A stretch of 44,319 bases of DNA from positions 248,236 through 292,554 of the forward strand of contig NW_027152180.1 of NCBI RefSeq assembly GCF_004359215.1, in the 5' to 3' direction. Under the pieces are notes generated by a model. The model saw only the letters and a list, made by a program, of their open reading frames with translations, was not told the DNA's origin and did no database searches. The stretch comes from Bremia lactucae (Eukaryota; Oomycota; Peronosporomycetes; Peronosporales; Peronosporaceae). A program made the translations under genes and the position numbers. Every line of letters starts with the position of its first letter. Position 1 is the stretch's first letter. Shown piece by piece: positions 8,187 to 19,558 of the stretch.

Positions 8187-10295
8187 TTAGAGATTAGTTG
8201 TCCGGGCATAGCGCACGGCCTCTAATCGATCGGCAAGAGGCTTGTGCGAGCGCTCGATAAAGAGCATGGGGACATCCAATCCCACGTGGTCGTCCTCGGC
8301 TGCAAAATCGCGCTTGTCACAATTTTTGCCTTCTTCGATATGATAATAACTGCAATCCAAAGGCGGCGCCAGAGTGCCACGAGCCCGTGCAATATGATCA
8401 TGACTTCGCACCGAGCAGCGTTTAATCTTGTAAGACGGATTGTACCAGCACATTTCTTCAAATGAATGTGACTTGAGACACTTGAAATTTACACACTTGG
8501 ATCCTCGAGCACAGTATAGCCGTTTGTGTTCTTCCATCCAATCCCACGAAAGTCCCGTATCAATATGAAGACACACACAATTATCATCTTCTTGAAGCTG
8601 ACTACCCCAGTAATGAGACGGTTGGCGACAAATCAAGCGTTTATACAGTGGATTAAACGTCATGACTTCGAGGTACGAATGCGACAACGGACAAGCTGGA
8701 TCGTGGCCTGGCTGTAATGGACACATGGTCGCTTTTGGCAACTCGTGCATGTGATTCAGCATGCGAGCAAACATGGCCTTGCGTACACGATCCGTCTCTT
8801 TAGGCAACTCGGTTGGTCGGCTATAGTACATGCTAAATTTAGGCACCATTGCCAAAATAGCTTGCGTCGGAACCGCCTCTGGTTGCTTGACTGGGAACGC
8901 CGTGGGTGGTTGTATTACGTGTGGATTCGTAATTGCCCTTGATGGCAATGGTGGCTGTTTCATTGGACTCTTGGAGCTCAAGACAGAAGAAGGTTGTTGC
9001 AAAGGACTGTCGGAATTGTACGAAGCCAGCGGGAAGTGCATAACGGGTTTCTGCGGACTTAACGAGCTTGGTGGGAGTGGAGGCTGCGACCATACCGAGT
9101 TGTACGTGTCGTTGTAGCCAAACGGAAGCGGAGGCGTCTCGCGGCTTGAAGTGCTTGCGGTACTGCCAATAGAACCAAGCCGCGCGAGCGACGGCGCTTG
9201 ATTACCATGTAGTCCGTTCATACTGTTCAAGTCCAAGCCACTAAGGCCAGAAGATCGAGACGATAACGATCCAATTTGAGCGGATAAACTGCCTAGATTT
9301 GTGAAGTCTTGACTTGTGAGACTTGCAAAGCTGTTCTTTTGAACGCGTGGAGGTAACTGGCGAACAGGACTGCGGGTTAAATCGGCATCGTCTTGAAAAA
9401 GCGTCGAAGTCGGGGTATTCAAATTCATTCCATTCGTGGCCATTAATTGCATCACAAAGTCAAACGGTGATTGCGTATCGGCCTCAGAAACTGCTTGTGG
9501 AACTTGCTGGTGCATTGGTTGATCGACTTTAATCGTATTATTAATGCTATCGCTGGTGCTGTCGCTGGAGAGTGGCGACGACGATGACGAGTCGGTGAGC
9601 TGACAGACATCAAATTGTCGTGCTAGTGTCGGCATTGCGGCCCCTATTGCACTAATACAGCCGCAAAGCTCGAGACTCTCGCTCTCGGAAAGCAGCGTGG
9701 CGTCATGAGACCGTGCATTGCCGATCGAACGCACGCCTTGACAGCCCCAACGCACGCGATACACGAGGTTCACGAGCTCGTTCTGGTAATCTGCTTTTTC
9801 ATACAGTGCTTCGTGCAAGTCTTCAATGCGTTGATTCAGTCGCATGCCTCGCGACGTAGGGACGTTTAAAAACTCCATGTACACGGCTAAAAGACTTTCA
9901 AAGTCACTACGAAAGGCATTGCCAAGGCCCGAGTCGAGATGACGACGCAATCGCTGGATTCGCTCGACCGCCTGGCGCTGGAGCGTCTCGTCCGTGATCC
10001 AATTCACGAGCCCCGCATTCGTCTCGACACTTAGAGTTTTGCGAACAACTTGCTCCACTAGCACTGGCTGCGCTCGCGTCATATCGTCGCGAAGTTTGTT
10101 AATGGCCACACGATGTCGTACTTCGACTTGGGCTTTCATGGTGTCGAGCAGCTCGCGCTGTGTCTTCATGGCTTGCTTCATGGCTTGGTCGATCGCCATG
10201 AGCATGAGTCCACGCATCTTGACGTCCAAGTCGCCTAAGATATCGCTTAGTGCCAGGGTCTCACCGCCACTCGGGGCCGTGCTAATGCTACTCAT
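8187..10295 (-). CDS. CCCH-type zinc-finger protein, 702 aa, intronless
   Basis: A single uninterrupted frame encodes 702 residues. Residues 1-200 are helical and rich in Gln, Arg and Leu (for example RVAINKLRDDMTRAQPVL). Residues about 230-500 are low-complexity Ser/Pro/Gln. The C-terminal region has cysteine/histidine clusters: C525-X5-H-X3-C-X3-H539, C595-X5-C-X4-C-X3-H610, and a looser one from C627 to H652 ending DCSYYH. The second spacing is a classic CCCH finger and the first is close to the first finger of plant tandem CCCH proteins. MCWYNPSYKIKRC recalls the segment next to those fingers. CCCH proteins usually bind RNA and control mRNA stability, so that is the inferred role; the target is unknown. 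The start is supported by an in-frame TAA just upstream. Confidence 0.85.
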   Translation of the reverse strand: MSSISTAPSGGETLALSDILGDLDVKMRGLMLMAIDQAMKQAMKTQRELLDTMKAQVEVRHRVAINKLRDDMTRAQPVLVEQVVRKTLSVETNAGLVNWITDETLQRQAVERIQRLRRHLDSGLGNAFRSDFESLLAVYMEFLNVPTSRGMRLNQRIEDLHEALYEKADYQNELVNLVYRVRWGCQGVRSIGNARSHDATLLSESESLELCGCISAIGAAMPTLARQFDVCQLTDSSSSSPLSSDSTSDSINNTIKVDQPMHQQVPQAVSEADTQSPFDFVMQLMATNGMNLNTPTSTLFQDDADLTRSPVRQLPPRVQKNSFASLTSQDFTNLGSLSAQIGSLSSRSSGLSGLDLNSMNGLHGNQAPSLARLGSIGSTASTSSRETPPLPFGYNDTYNSVWSQPPLPPSSLSPQKPVMHFPLASYNSDSPLQQPSSVLSSKSPMKQPPLPSRAITNPHVIQPPTAFPVKQPEAVPTQAILAMVPKFSMYYSRPTELPKETDRVRKAMFARMLNHMHELPKATMCPLQPGHDPACPLSHSYLEVMTFNPLYKRLICRQPSHYWGSQLQEDDNCVCLHIDTGLSWDWMEEHKRLYCARGSKCVNFKCLKSHSFEEMCWYNPSYKIKRCSVRSHDHIARARGTLAPPLDCSYYHIEEGKNCDKRDFAAEDDHVGLDVPMLFIERSHKPLADRLEAVRYARTTNL

Positions 10296-10341
10296 TAAGG
10301 TTTTTGGGATTTATTAATTGTGTGCTTGTTTTAGTCGGAAG

Positions 10342-10360
10342 CAAATACTTAAGTGAGATT
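10342..10360 (-). promoter_or_regulatory. Candidate initiator of the CCCH gene
   Basis: The minus strand reads ATCTCACTTAAGTATTTGC about 50-65 bp upstream of the ATG, resembling an oomycete TCA-Inr followed by ATTT. The evidence is motif only. Confidence 0.3.
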
Positions 10361-11671
10361 TGTAATTGTGTCAGTACAGCAACTGCCACCGTAAGAATTT
10401 GCTTCAGAACTAAATGTCGTGTCGTAGCGACAAAAAAAGCACTTTTTTACGGCCCCATGGGCTCACAATGCACACTCAAGCGAGATTACAATGTTACGCC
10501 ACAGTAGCAAGAAAGGTTTCGTGAGAGCGGAAATTACAAATGCAGATCCTTAATTGTCACGATTTGCCGATCGCATGTAGAAGCCAAGCGTTTAGTGGGA
10601 ACTATGCGTTGGCTAAAGCTGCGTACGCGGTGGATTTGCCTTTATTTTATAATCAAAGTAACAAGGCGAGCTTGTATCATGCGCTCGCTTAAGAAATTGC
10701 AATGCATTGTCGTGCATGACTGCCGTCATCCTTTTTCTTGCTTCGTCGACGCGAGTATTGCCACTTTTATGGCATAAAACTTGAGGTGCCTGCTTGGAGA
10801 GCCTTAATGTGAGACGTAAACTTCTAGCACTTAAGTCAGTCAAGCTAGCGACGGAGCTCCAATTTATTTGAGAGCATGGATGCTGCGGCCAAATGTCGAA
10901 AGATCCGACAAACTCGATGCCTAACTATATAACTTTTCTTTAAAATGATGAAATCCATCATAAATAATTGCAAAGCCTCGGGAGGTGGCAATCACGATTG
11001 ACAAGACTTCGTGGGGGACCGTTGTGAACGCCTTTTAGCGATTTGATAAAAAAAACTACAATTTACTCAGTAAGGCGCAAAAAAACAGACTTTCAGTGAA
11101 GTCGAAAATGTTAAAAATTCTCTTCTTTATTACGAGCCAAATTAGGGATCGTTTATTATTTGCTTACGAACTGCGCTGGTTATAATCGCAGACATGGTCC
11201 GTACGTAACTAGAGCCGCATGCCTTTCTAAGGGCGTTCACGACACAATAGATCCATTCCGTTGTGAATAAATTTATTCAGTCACACAATGTTCCTTAGGG
11301 TATTGTAGCGGGTTTTAAATTAGTTACTGAATTAAGTAACTATCATTTTTAACATAGCTGATTAAGATGTCATCTATTTTGAATCATGTAAGATTTACAT
11401 TTTTCGTTATATTTCCAGGTTACGTGTCGGTATTTCTTAAGAATCGAGGCTTTTACATTAGCTTCCACATTTGCCTCGATACGATTCACTTAGCTGAATA
11501 GTTTTCATTTCGATCCATTCGAAGCTTTAATCTTTTTTTTAGTTTCAGGTATTATTTTATAACTGAAGTTCTTTATTTAAAAAAGTAATTTTATTAACGT
11601 TTAGTATTTTTAAGGAAAGATTTACTAAGACTTGACCAAGTATTTGATGATGCCTAGAATTATATATCTGG
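10361..11671. other. Intergenic region without recognised genes
   Basis: Short frames on both strands (for example around 10.6-10.8 kb) overlap each other and match no family I know. The section becomes AT-rich after 11.0 kb. I see no LTR, RNA gene or conserved coding sequence. Confidence 0.6.
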
Positions 11672-11905
11672 TGTACCGGGGTGTACCGTAACATAAGTAT
11701 TATTTCCTACAGTAGAAACAATAAATACTAGTTCCTATGAGAGAAGTAAAAGAATACAAAATTAATATCTTTATCAATTTTGACTTAATAGCTCCAATAT
11801 TTCCAAATTTGGTAATATTGACGCATGATTTAAGTTTAAATCAACTCCGCCAATCGTACAAGACACGATTAGGCGTTACACGAGAAACTTGGGCATAATA
11901 TTATT
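11672..11905 (+). repeat. Partial family C LTR, plus orientation
   Basis: It starts TGTACCGGGGTGTACCG and continues ATAAGTATTATTTCCT, matching the reverse complement of 18205 downward. A second matching block is the CCGCCAATCGT...GACACGATT segment. Similarity fades near 11905, so the downstream part of the LTR is missing or too diverged. It lies in inverted orientation to the LTR at 17707-18205. Confidence 0.7.
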
Positions 11906-12485
11906 TCGTCATTTTTAATCGCGACAACTTTTCAAAGTGACCGAGCCGGCAGGCTATACTGACAAATTATCAGCTTGCGTCGTTTGCTTACGCTTTTGTG
12001 GCAAATTCGGGCGTCGCCAGGTGACCGCGTGACTTTTTCATAACGAAATGTCCCATATGGACTGGACAATCGATGATAAAGGATCTCACTGTGGCAGCGC
12101 AACCAGAGCTAGAGGCAGTTGGGAAGGATACCCCAAATTAAACTTGAGGGAATAAGTTACCCGAAACCTGTGGTCCCAGATACCTTTGGACATAAGTTCC
12201 AAAGAGAAAAGGAAGACATTAAATGTCTTAGTAAACAACATATCAAGTGCAGGCGCTTATACACTTGATCTGATAGCGCCTCCGAAGTTAACTTTGGAGA
12301 TAACTCAATTGCCAACGCTAGAATCGAAACGATTATTGCGTGATCTGCGTAGCTAATTTCTGAAATAATCTAAATTATATGAACCCAATAAATAATCAAA
12401 GTATTGATGCGGGATTTTACAGAGCGTAAATATAGATAGATATGGCATAAATCGGGTTCGCGTACATTAAAAAAAAGAAAGAAAC
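11906..12485. other. Unassigned sequence before the family C pol fragment
   Basis: No gag, primer binding site or intact reading frame is visible here, although a complete element would have its leader, gag and protease at this place. It is either host DNA or too decayed to read. Confidence 0.4.
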
Positions 12486-13680
12486 TTACCCAGTGGTAAA
12501 GTCAAGCAGATCTGCGTACTTGTCACAGATAAAAGTACGTGGCCGATATTCGGTCGGCAATAGTATTCCTGAGAGCAAACGGGTTCTCAACAGCTCATCC
12601 ATGGACGAAAGTGTCCTCGATGAGAAGACTCGGATTAAACGTTTTACATCCCAATCCTGGGTCTTTGAAGACAAATCCTTCCTATAAGAATTTGATCGAA
12701 TTCAAGGATGCATTTCATGAATACGTGCCGTGCGAGTTACCTAAGGACAAAGGCACTCGACACGAAATCGATCTGATTCCAGGTTCGAAATACTGTGTCA
12801 TGAAGCAGCGGCCACTGCCTCTTGAACAAGAAATTTTGCGATCGACAAATTCTTTGCCGATCGCTTGGCAGGGGGCATGTGAGGGAGTCAATCTCCCAAC
12901 ATAGCTCTTTAATCTTCTGTGTGCGTAAAGCAATAGGAGGGTGGCGGATTGTGCATGCGCTCAAAAAATTGAACGCTGCAACGGTACCGGCTCAAACGCC
13001 GATACCACGAATAGACGTTATCATTGATGGTATGTCGAAGAGTACAATCTTTTCGCTCAATCGATCTGATAGATGGATTCTATCAGATTGTTATGCGTGA
13101 ACAGGATATCCCGTTTACAGCAGTAAGCATTTCAAGAAGAATGCTATCAGAGGGCTAGGTTTGCCACAGGGACTGAGTAATATCCCTGTAGAGATCGCTA
13201 CGGGGATTTGCACCGAGCTTCTTTGATGGCGTCTTCGCTCATAGCAAAGCCATGAACAAAAAATCGGACGTTGAAGTACGTCGTACCCACGTCTGAAAGA
13301 CTCTTACACTTATGCGTAAGCAAAAATGGTATGAAAATCTCAAGAAGAGCATATTTCGCTCAAGCAAAATACCACATCTTAGGTGCATCGTAGGTAAACA
13401 CGGTGTACGCCCTGATCCGGAAAAGATCAAGGCGATCACCGATCGGCCTGTGCCAGTCGATGTAAAGGGACTTAGAAAGTTTCTCGGCGTAGCGGCCTAT
13501 TTATATAAGTACTTTCGCAATTATGCCGAAGTGACAGTGCATCTTTCTTCTTTGTTGTAGAAAAATGTAAAGTTGTCATGGAACACTGAATGTCAGCGTT
13601 CCTTTGAAGTATCAAGTAGATCTTGGAGCAATTGCTAAGCCTAGCGAGTGTGGAATAAGACAGACCATTTCATGTGGTCT
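12486..13680 (+). pseudogene. Gypsy reverse transcriptase remnant (family C)
   Basis: Coding similarity runs in order through several frames: KGTRHEIDLIPGSKYCVMKQ with RPLPLEQ, then GGWRIVHALKKLNAATVPAQ and PIPRIDVIIDGM, then DGFYQIVMREQDIPFTAV, a decayed catalytic box (SFFDGVFAHSKA in place of YFDD), and finally VRPDPEKIKAITDRPVPVD with LRKFLGVAAYLYKYFRNYA. The order is that of a Gypsy RT. Frame changes, a stop and loss of the DD pair make it inactive. Confidence 0.85.
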
Positions 13681-14300
13681 GTGACGCCAGCAATTTAGCA
13701 ATCGGCTGTGCGTTAATGCAATATGACACAGACGGCGCAGAGCGCGTCGTCTATTATCAATCCAACCAGCTGAACACACCTATCCAGTGCATGACAAGGA
13801 ACTCCTTGCCATGAATATGCACTGGTTGAGTTTAGGGTCTGTCTCATGGGATATAGACCGTTCATTTTTTAAAAGGACTATGCGCCTTTACGCACGGCTG
13901 TAAACAGTCCACACCTCTCGCAAAGAATGTATTTCTTCGCGGAGTACAACTTCTCCGTGGTTATAAACCATGACGACTTAATGTCGTCGCTAGTGCCCTT
14001 TCGCGCCGGCACGATTTAAAGCCGGCTGCGCACAACAACAGTGAGGATAAGCCCACTGTTTCAACAATCACATTGAGCATGAGCCCACCTTTGCAGCAAT
14101 AAGTATTCCGTCGTCAACATTACTTGACAACCTTCGAAGTGCTTATCAAGAAGAGTACGCTCTTTAAGGTTGATGGATTACCCTTTAATCCATCTTAACA
14201 ATCCTTGAAAGGATTGTCAAAATTGTATAGATCCTCAACACATCGATACACAACACGCAATAGTTTACTTTATCACACAGTCATTGCTGGCGACACAACT
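13681..14300 (+). pseudogene. Gypsy RNase H remnant (family C)
   Basis: After the RT part the plus strand encodes CDASNLAIGCALMQYDTDGA and ERVVYYQSNQLN, then YRPFIF, LRTAVNSPHLSQRM and FFAEYNFSVV in different frames. These match the N-terminal catalytic aspartate region and the YTDHASLRTA-type region of Gypsy RNase H, but the latter is disrupted. Beyond 14.05 kb the sequence is too decayed to assign. Confidence 0.7.
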
Positions 14301-14569
14301 CGTGACGTCATCCCCACCCATAACGATTACGCTTACGCATCATGTATGAGTGCCACGATGCACCAATAAGTGGGCATCGTGGACATGAGAAGACTTATTT
14401 CACTATAAGTCACGACTTCTAACGGCCACGCCAGTCCGCAAGAACGTGCTTTCGATGTTTGCGAACAGGTAAGCCCAGTGCTTCATCCCGTGCTCCGTTA
14501 TAACCTCTGTTTGTTCCGGCAGAGTGCAGGTAGTCCGTATCTATGAACTTCGTCTTCGGCTTTCTTTAA

Positions 14570-15640
14570 GACGATCACAAGAATAATGGTATTCTAGGGT
14601 TTGTTGATCGTTTCAGCAAGATGACCCATCTTGCTGCAGTCCCGGAGTCGACCACAGCCAAAGCCTGTGCTCGTGTCTTTGTTGACACGATATTTCGACT
14701 CCACGGGAATCCCGTGAAGTGGTCTAAGATAGAGACCCCCGATTTACTGCGGAGTGTTGACAATCTGTGTCTTAATCCCTTGCAACACATTTGAAGATGT
14801 CAACTTCTGACCATCCTGAAACAGATGGTCAGACAGAACGTGCAAATCGTATCCTCGATCAGATACTTCGCGGATGCGTCCACCCTTTTACGAATTGGAG
14901 CGAATTTTGTCGATGGTAGAGTTTGCCAACAATTCAGTGCATGCTTCTACAAAGAATACGCCAGTTTACATGAATGGCTTGCGCCATCCACGTATACACA
15001 CCTTGTGTGAAAGTGGCTCTTATTCAGGGGGACTTGCTCGAGCGAAGCACTTTTTAGCTCTTGCTCATCACGCATTGACCGTAGGGCGAAAAATACTCAT
15101 GTTTTGTTAATAAACATTGAAGTTGACACTCAGTAATGACAATAATGCTATTGCTGACTTTGACAACGATGGTGAAAAAGACTCAGCATCGAAAACACTA
15201 TTATTCCTGAGAACAATAATGCTCTCAGTAAGAGGAGAATGACATCTTCGCAGTGCAAACCGGTCGCACTGAAGACAAAAACAAAACTGAGTCAGCAGGA
15301 GAGTTCCTGCTGACTCCAGAAACAGTGATCCGTTTCGTGCAGGACTCCATCGCTGGTGCGGTGTACCGACAGAAACGGAACTGAAAAAGTGAAAGAGCAA
15401 ACATTCTTTATTTAATGTTAATGATCTCGTCCTACAATCTACGGTAAACCTACTAAAACGTGCAATGACGAATGTGGGCAGTAATAAAATACTGCCCGGG
15501 TATAACGGCCCGTTTCGTTTACTGCACCGCCAAGGCAATGCGTCCAAGATCGAGCTGCCACGTTGGATGCGCACGCATCCGACGTTTTCTGTCGGGCCCT
15601 CCGCCCTTACTAACAGTACGAGATTTCTTCCGATTTCGGA
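14570..15640 (+). pseudogene. Gypsy integrase core and C-terminal remnant (family C)
   Basis: Near 14590-14710 the frame reads GFVDRFSKMTHLAAVPES with ACARVFVDTIFRLHGNP, the integrase core. Near 14800-15010 come degenerate traces of [18 protein letters not shown], and of the part with NNSVHAST and NGLRHPR. At 15465-15600 it reads NKILPGYNGPFRLLHRQGNA and MRTHPTFSVG, the GPY/F-type C-terminal region. Many frame changes are present. The plus-oriented half ends about here. Confidence 0.75.
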
Positions 15641-16039
15641 TCATCCCGAAACGGTCTATGGCATCTGCAAAAGCCTGATGGTCCCGAGCCAAAGCATGAT
15701 AGTCTCTAGACAGAGTCTGGTTCTGACGAACCAGATGCACTGCCTCTTACGGACAGGCGTTTCAAACTTTCTTGGATGTTGCTTTTTAAGCAAGCATCTT
15801 TGTTACGTGCCACTCAACTTGTTTGACTGGTCGAATTTCGATGCTGCCTGTGCTTGTGCACAGCCGTCGGGATCTAAATCCACAGTGTGATGAGTTTTCA
15901 CCCTGAGGTCTGCAAGCGACCGATCCACAAAGTGAATCCATCGCACTCGTAGGACATCCACACGCTTGTGGACGCTCCAAAACGTTCATCAGATGGTCAT
16001 CTGATGAACGAGAGACAGGCATCGCCATGGCTTATTGAT

Positions 16040-16400
16040 ACTAGTTTATACATGGCTCGTACCTTCTGTCTGAGCCATGGTAATCCAAGGATGACATCAA
16101 ATTTGTCATCCAAATCTAGTACGATGAAATCATCATCGTACTGTTTACCCTTTAACGTATTTTAGTCACCAGCTACACGCTCTTAGCTGTCACAGATGCG
16201 GCTGATGCTAAGCGCACTGTCATCCTCGTTAGAGGGATATCGCGCTCAATAAATTTGAGTCTGCGATATTCTAGCGGTTGGCGTTTAATACAATTGTTTG
16301 ACGCCCCACAATCGACTAAAGATTTTAGTGACAATTTATTTGCCACTATAGTTTTCAGGGTGATGAGGTTAACCTCATCTTTTGGGGCAGTTATACACAA
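16040..16400 (-). pseudogene. Gypsy retropepsin-like protease (family C)
   Basis: The frame at 16173-16400 reads LVDCGASNNCIKRQ, an altered D-S/T-G-A active-site loop with Cys in place of Ser/Thr, followed by RMTVRLASAASVTAKSV. After a frame change the minus strand gives DDFIVLDLDDKFDVILGLPW, the C-terminal half of a Gypsy protease. The Cys replacement and the frameshift argue against activity. Confidence 0.75.
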
Positions 16401-16589
16401 TGTTTGTGTGTGAGGAGCAATTTTCTTAAAACGCCTGCAAATTCTTTTGACGCTGCTGGATCAGTAGGCGCTTTGCACCTACTGACCCCGACCGTGTAAT
16501 TTGACGAATCGCCTCGCCGTTGCGATTTTGCAACAGCGTCGGATCCGCGTCCTCCGCAGTTCCTAACGAAAGATCGGTCTTTTCGCTCA

Positions 16590-17340
16590 GCAATTGAGGC
16601 ACTTGCCGTGGGGCACTACACTCATAGACGTAGTGGCCCGTCTTTTAACAACGATAACATTTTGTAATCGTTTGCAACTTGAAGAGCGAGGTTTCTTTTC
16701 TCACTCTATAAATACAAGAGATCCATGGGTTCTGGACCTCCATTTTCTTAACGTCTCGGGGGACGATAAGCACCAGGGCGGACGAAAGCCTTTTTCAATT
16801 TAGAATGCTCCTGTTTCGTTATAGAGATCGCTTGGCCTAGAGACTCTAATTCTAGCCGAAACAGGTGGGTCTTAACAGGGCCGCCTGCAAAAACGTTACT
16901 AAACACAGTTAACTATGTTCGTTCATCTATTGGATGACTAACGATACAATTTAATCAGTCTGTGTGTGCTGGGGATGAGCGTGAAGGTCACGCTTGCCCT
17001 GTTTCAAATCGTGGAGTTTTGCTCGAACCCTAACTTCAGTACGTGAAGTCTTAAGCGTTTGCTTGAGCCGGGTCTTTAAGACCTCATACGACCCAAAGAC
17101 TAATGGGTCGTGAGGCTTGAGCCCCAAGGCCCCAAATTTTGGCACGTCCTGCAAAGCTGGACATGCCAAATTTCACTTTCGTCGCATCATCATTGATGCA
17201 GCGAGCTTCAACGGCGTCGTATTTTTCGACGAACCATCCTAAAGGGTGTTCCCTTCGACTGCTTAAACTTGGAGATTCCTATCTTAAAGCTTTCGGGTCG
17301 ATGCGGAAGCGTCGGCTCATTAGCAGCATTTAGATGCTGC
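16590..17340 (-). pseudogene. Gypsy Gag remnant (family C)
   Basis: The frame at 16951-17169 encodes FGSYEVLKTRLKQTLKTSRT and VRAKLHDLKQGKRDLHAHPQ. This resembles the capsid-like Gag segment of family A (SLKQQM...RQGKRTLGDFVHEL). No intact CCHC knuckle is seen. Neighbouring frames on the same strand are broken. Confidence 0.55.
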
Positions 17341-17679
17341 TATCTCAGCAGCTTTAATTGTTAAGCAGCTAATTCTCTCAGCACCTCCGCGCGTTGAGAG
17401 CCTTGCTGGTGAAGCAAGGCTTCTTTCTCTTGGGCCCCGTCGAGTTCGTGTTAAAAGAATTCGGCAATGGCCGCGTGCTTTTCATCTCTTCCCAGAGTGT
17501 ACAGCATGGTGCCAACGGCTGGCCCGCCTACGATAGAATTCATTTGTTTGATCGCTCTCCATTCAAGGTCCTTCAATGAGTAAACCCTTCACGTGTGGCG
17601 TGATAACCTTCTTGAGGGGCTGGAAATCTTATCCTTCTTCATCCACCATGTCCATGTCGGATGTAACGTGCGTAGGTCG
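17341..17679 (-). other. Family C leader / gag 5' region
   Basis: This lies between the decayed gag and the primer binding site. An ATG near 17655 on the minus strand opens only a few codons. I see no continuous coding sequence. Confidence 0.4.
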
Positions 17680-17704
17680 CTGAACGGACTACAAAGTGCT
17701 ACCA
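17680..17704 (-). other. Primer binding site (family C)
   Basis: The minus strand reads TGGTAGCACTTTGTAGTCCG immediately after the LTR end. It shares TGGTAGCACT and GTAGTC with family A. Confidence 0.65.
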
Positions 17705-17706
17705 GG

Positions 17707-18205
17707 TACCTCTCACTAGTACTGGAAAGTACTAGTTAACCTTACACTGATTACAGTGACGGTGAGGCGCCTCGAAACTTCACGTACAGAAGGGTACAGA
17801 GGAAGGTTTCTAAGTAGCTAAGGGGCTTTAGCTATCAAAGGTAATTCAAAGGATTAGATATAAGGAGATGTAAAGCTGTATTAATTTAATTAGTGTCCTA
17901 CGTAACGATCTTCTATTTAATACTGAGCTTAGTTTATTGATAACTAATTAAGTATGGCGCCTCCTTGCGCACCGCACAATCGTGTCTCATAACGATTGGC
18001 GGGGTTGCTCTAAACTTGAATCAACCAATCAATAGAGCTGATGCCTGATTGCATTAATATTACCAAAATTAATATTAAAACTTTCTAAGTCAAAATTAAT
18101 AGAGATAATAATTTGTACTTTTTTATTTATTTTGTCTCATAGGATGTAATATTTATTATTCGTCTTACAGGAAATAATACTTATGTAACGGAACACCCTG
18201 TTACA
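17707..18205 (-). repeat. Family C LTR, minus orientation
   Basis: In sense it begins TGTAACAGGGTGTTCCG at 18205 and ends close to the primer binding site at 17704. Parts align with 11672-11905 (inverted) and 43745-43918 (same orientation; shared ACACTGATTACAGTGA on the plus strand). The exact 3' edge is uncertain by some tens of bases. Confidence 0.75.
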
Positions 18206-19558
18206 GAAATTTAAAGGGACCTCCTTCCGCGTATTTCGTATTTTTGGTCGTGATGTCAATGACGACATTGGCCCGACAGGATGGATTTCGACATATCAAA
18301 GCGAGGACGGGGTAGCCACCCACTCTATCTCCGCGTCAGATGTCAAGTAATAATCGACAGACTAAGGACCAGATCGGCCACAGCACAAACTATAAGTCCG
18401 GCACCGAGGGTTGTATTGTAGCCTGCTGACAAGCTGAAGTGTGTGATATCTTGCCGGCGACGCTTGACGTGCCACTTTGCCAGACCCTCCGGAGGTTTTA
18501 GGTAATTATAAATACATGTTATTTTAGTAGGAGATTCGCCGTGAATAAATTAGTCACGGGTTAGGGTTGGCGTATACACGATTCGTTAAGGTTATTTAAT
18601 TCGCTTTATATTTGTTATTGTCGAGATTTTTTTCGCGCTTGCCCTGGATGAGAGGCACGATCTCCATCTTCAGCATGCCACCCTTTAGGTAAATCTTGAG
18701 ACACCGCCAGGTCTAAATATGCTGCATGCACACGTGCTTCGGAAATTCTTCCATAATATTATCCATCAATTTTGACCATGCCTTGGCTGGTTTAGCAAAT
18801 CTACCGACTAATTGGGAAGAAAATCGATCAGAGCTAGCAAGCTTACCCGCAAGCTAAAGTTTAGCTGGTGATAAGCGGCGTTGCTTGATGTAATTACACG
18901 CGCAGGAAATGTACAGCACGAATAACCATAGAAACTTCTGTAATAAATGTAATAACACATTGTCCCCGCTTCAATCGGAGTAACACAAAAACGGAGTTTT
19001 AGACAGCCAAGCTATAGCTATGGCTAGCAAAATCAAAATTGTTTCGTGGCATCGCGTCCGTATTCAGACGCGGCCAAAGTAAGTTCTTGGGCAAACAACG
19101 AAATTCACGCGCTATTGAGTTTTGACCGTTTCTATCAACCAAATACGATCCTTTTCAGCCTTAAAAAAATTAGGCCAGTGAGCCATAATGTATTTATAGT
19201 TCTGTTCTCAAGAGGATCGTCGTCCCTTTCGGACGCAATGCAAGTGTAGTAAAAATATTTTTCTGAATGGTAAGCTTTACTTAAGGTGACAAATATTGTA
19301 AGATGCGAGCCAGACGCCGAACTTGGGAATGTCATAATCGTCCAAGGAATTTGTTTGGCCTTGCTATCCCGGATATAGCTCACCTCTTTTCGAGGCTCTG
19401 GTGATCAAAAATATTTATCGCTACGGGTATGGGTATTTCTTTTTGATAGTCGACTGAGATTGGCAACCATGTTTGCATTGCAGCAAACTGAATCACGATA
19501 AATTTACGACCCGTGGGCAAGGGGCGCTGTGAGAAAGTAGATTCCCGTATTGATTTGG
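18206..19558. other. Unassigned region between family C and family A copies
   Basis: No coding sequence, RNA gene or repeat is recognisable. Short frames near 19.05-19.38 kb overlap on both strands and match nothing known to me. Confidence 0.5.

Larger units (their letters stand above)
15641..17706 (-). mobile_element. Gag-protease half of a family C Gypsy element
   Basis: In minus orientation, from 17.7 kb downward, it has a primer binding site (17680-17704), gag, then protease, and stops where the plus-oriented integrase remnant ends. The pol domains expected next on this strand are instead found to the left in opposite orientation. Together with inward-facing LTRs at 11.7 and 18.2 kb, the unit looks like one element with an internal inversion or two convergent insertions. 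Confidence 0.65.

Noticed and set aside
8222..9532. Several 60-95-codon frames on both strands
   Set aside because: All overlap the 702-codon CCCH frame. They are explained by its base composition.
10595..10843. Overlapping 60- and 76-codon frames
   Set aside because: They lie on opposite strands of the same bases, with no motif, no start context and no neighbours to support them.
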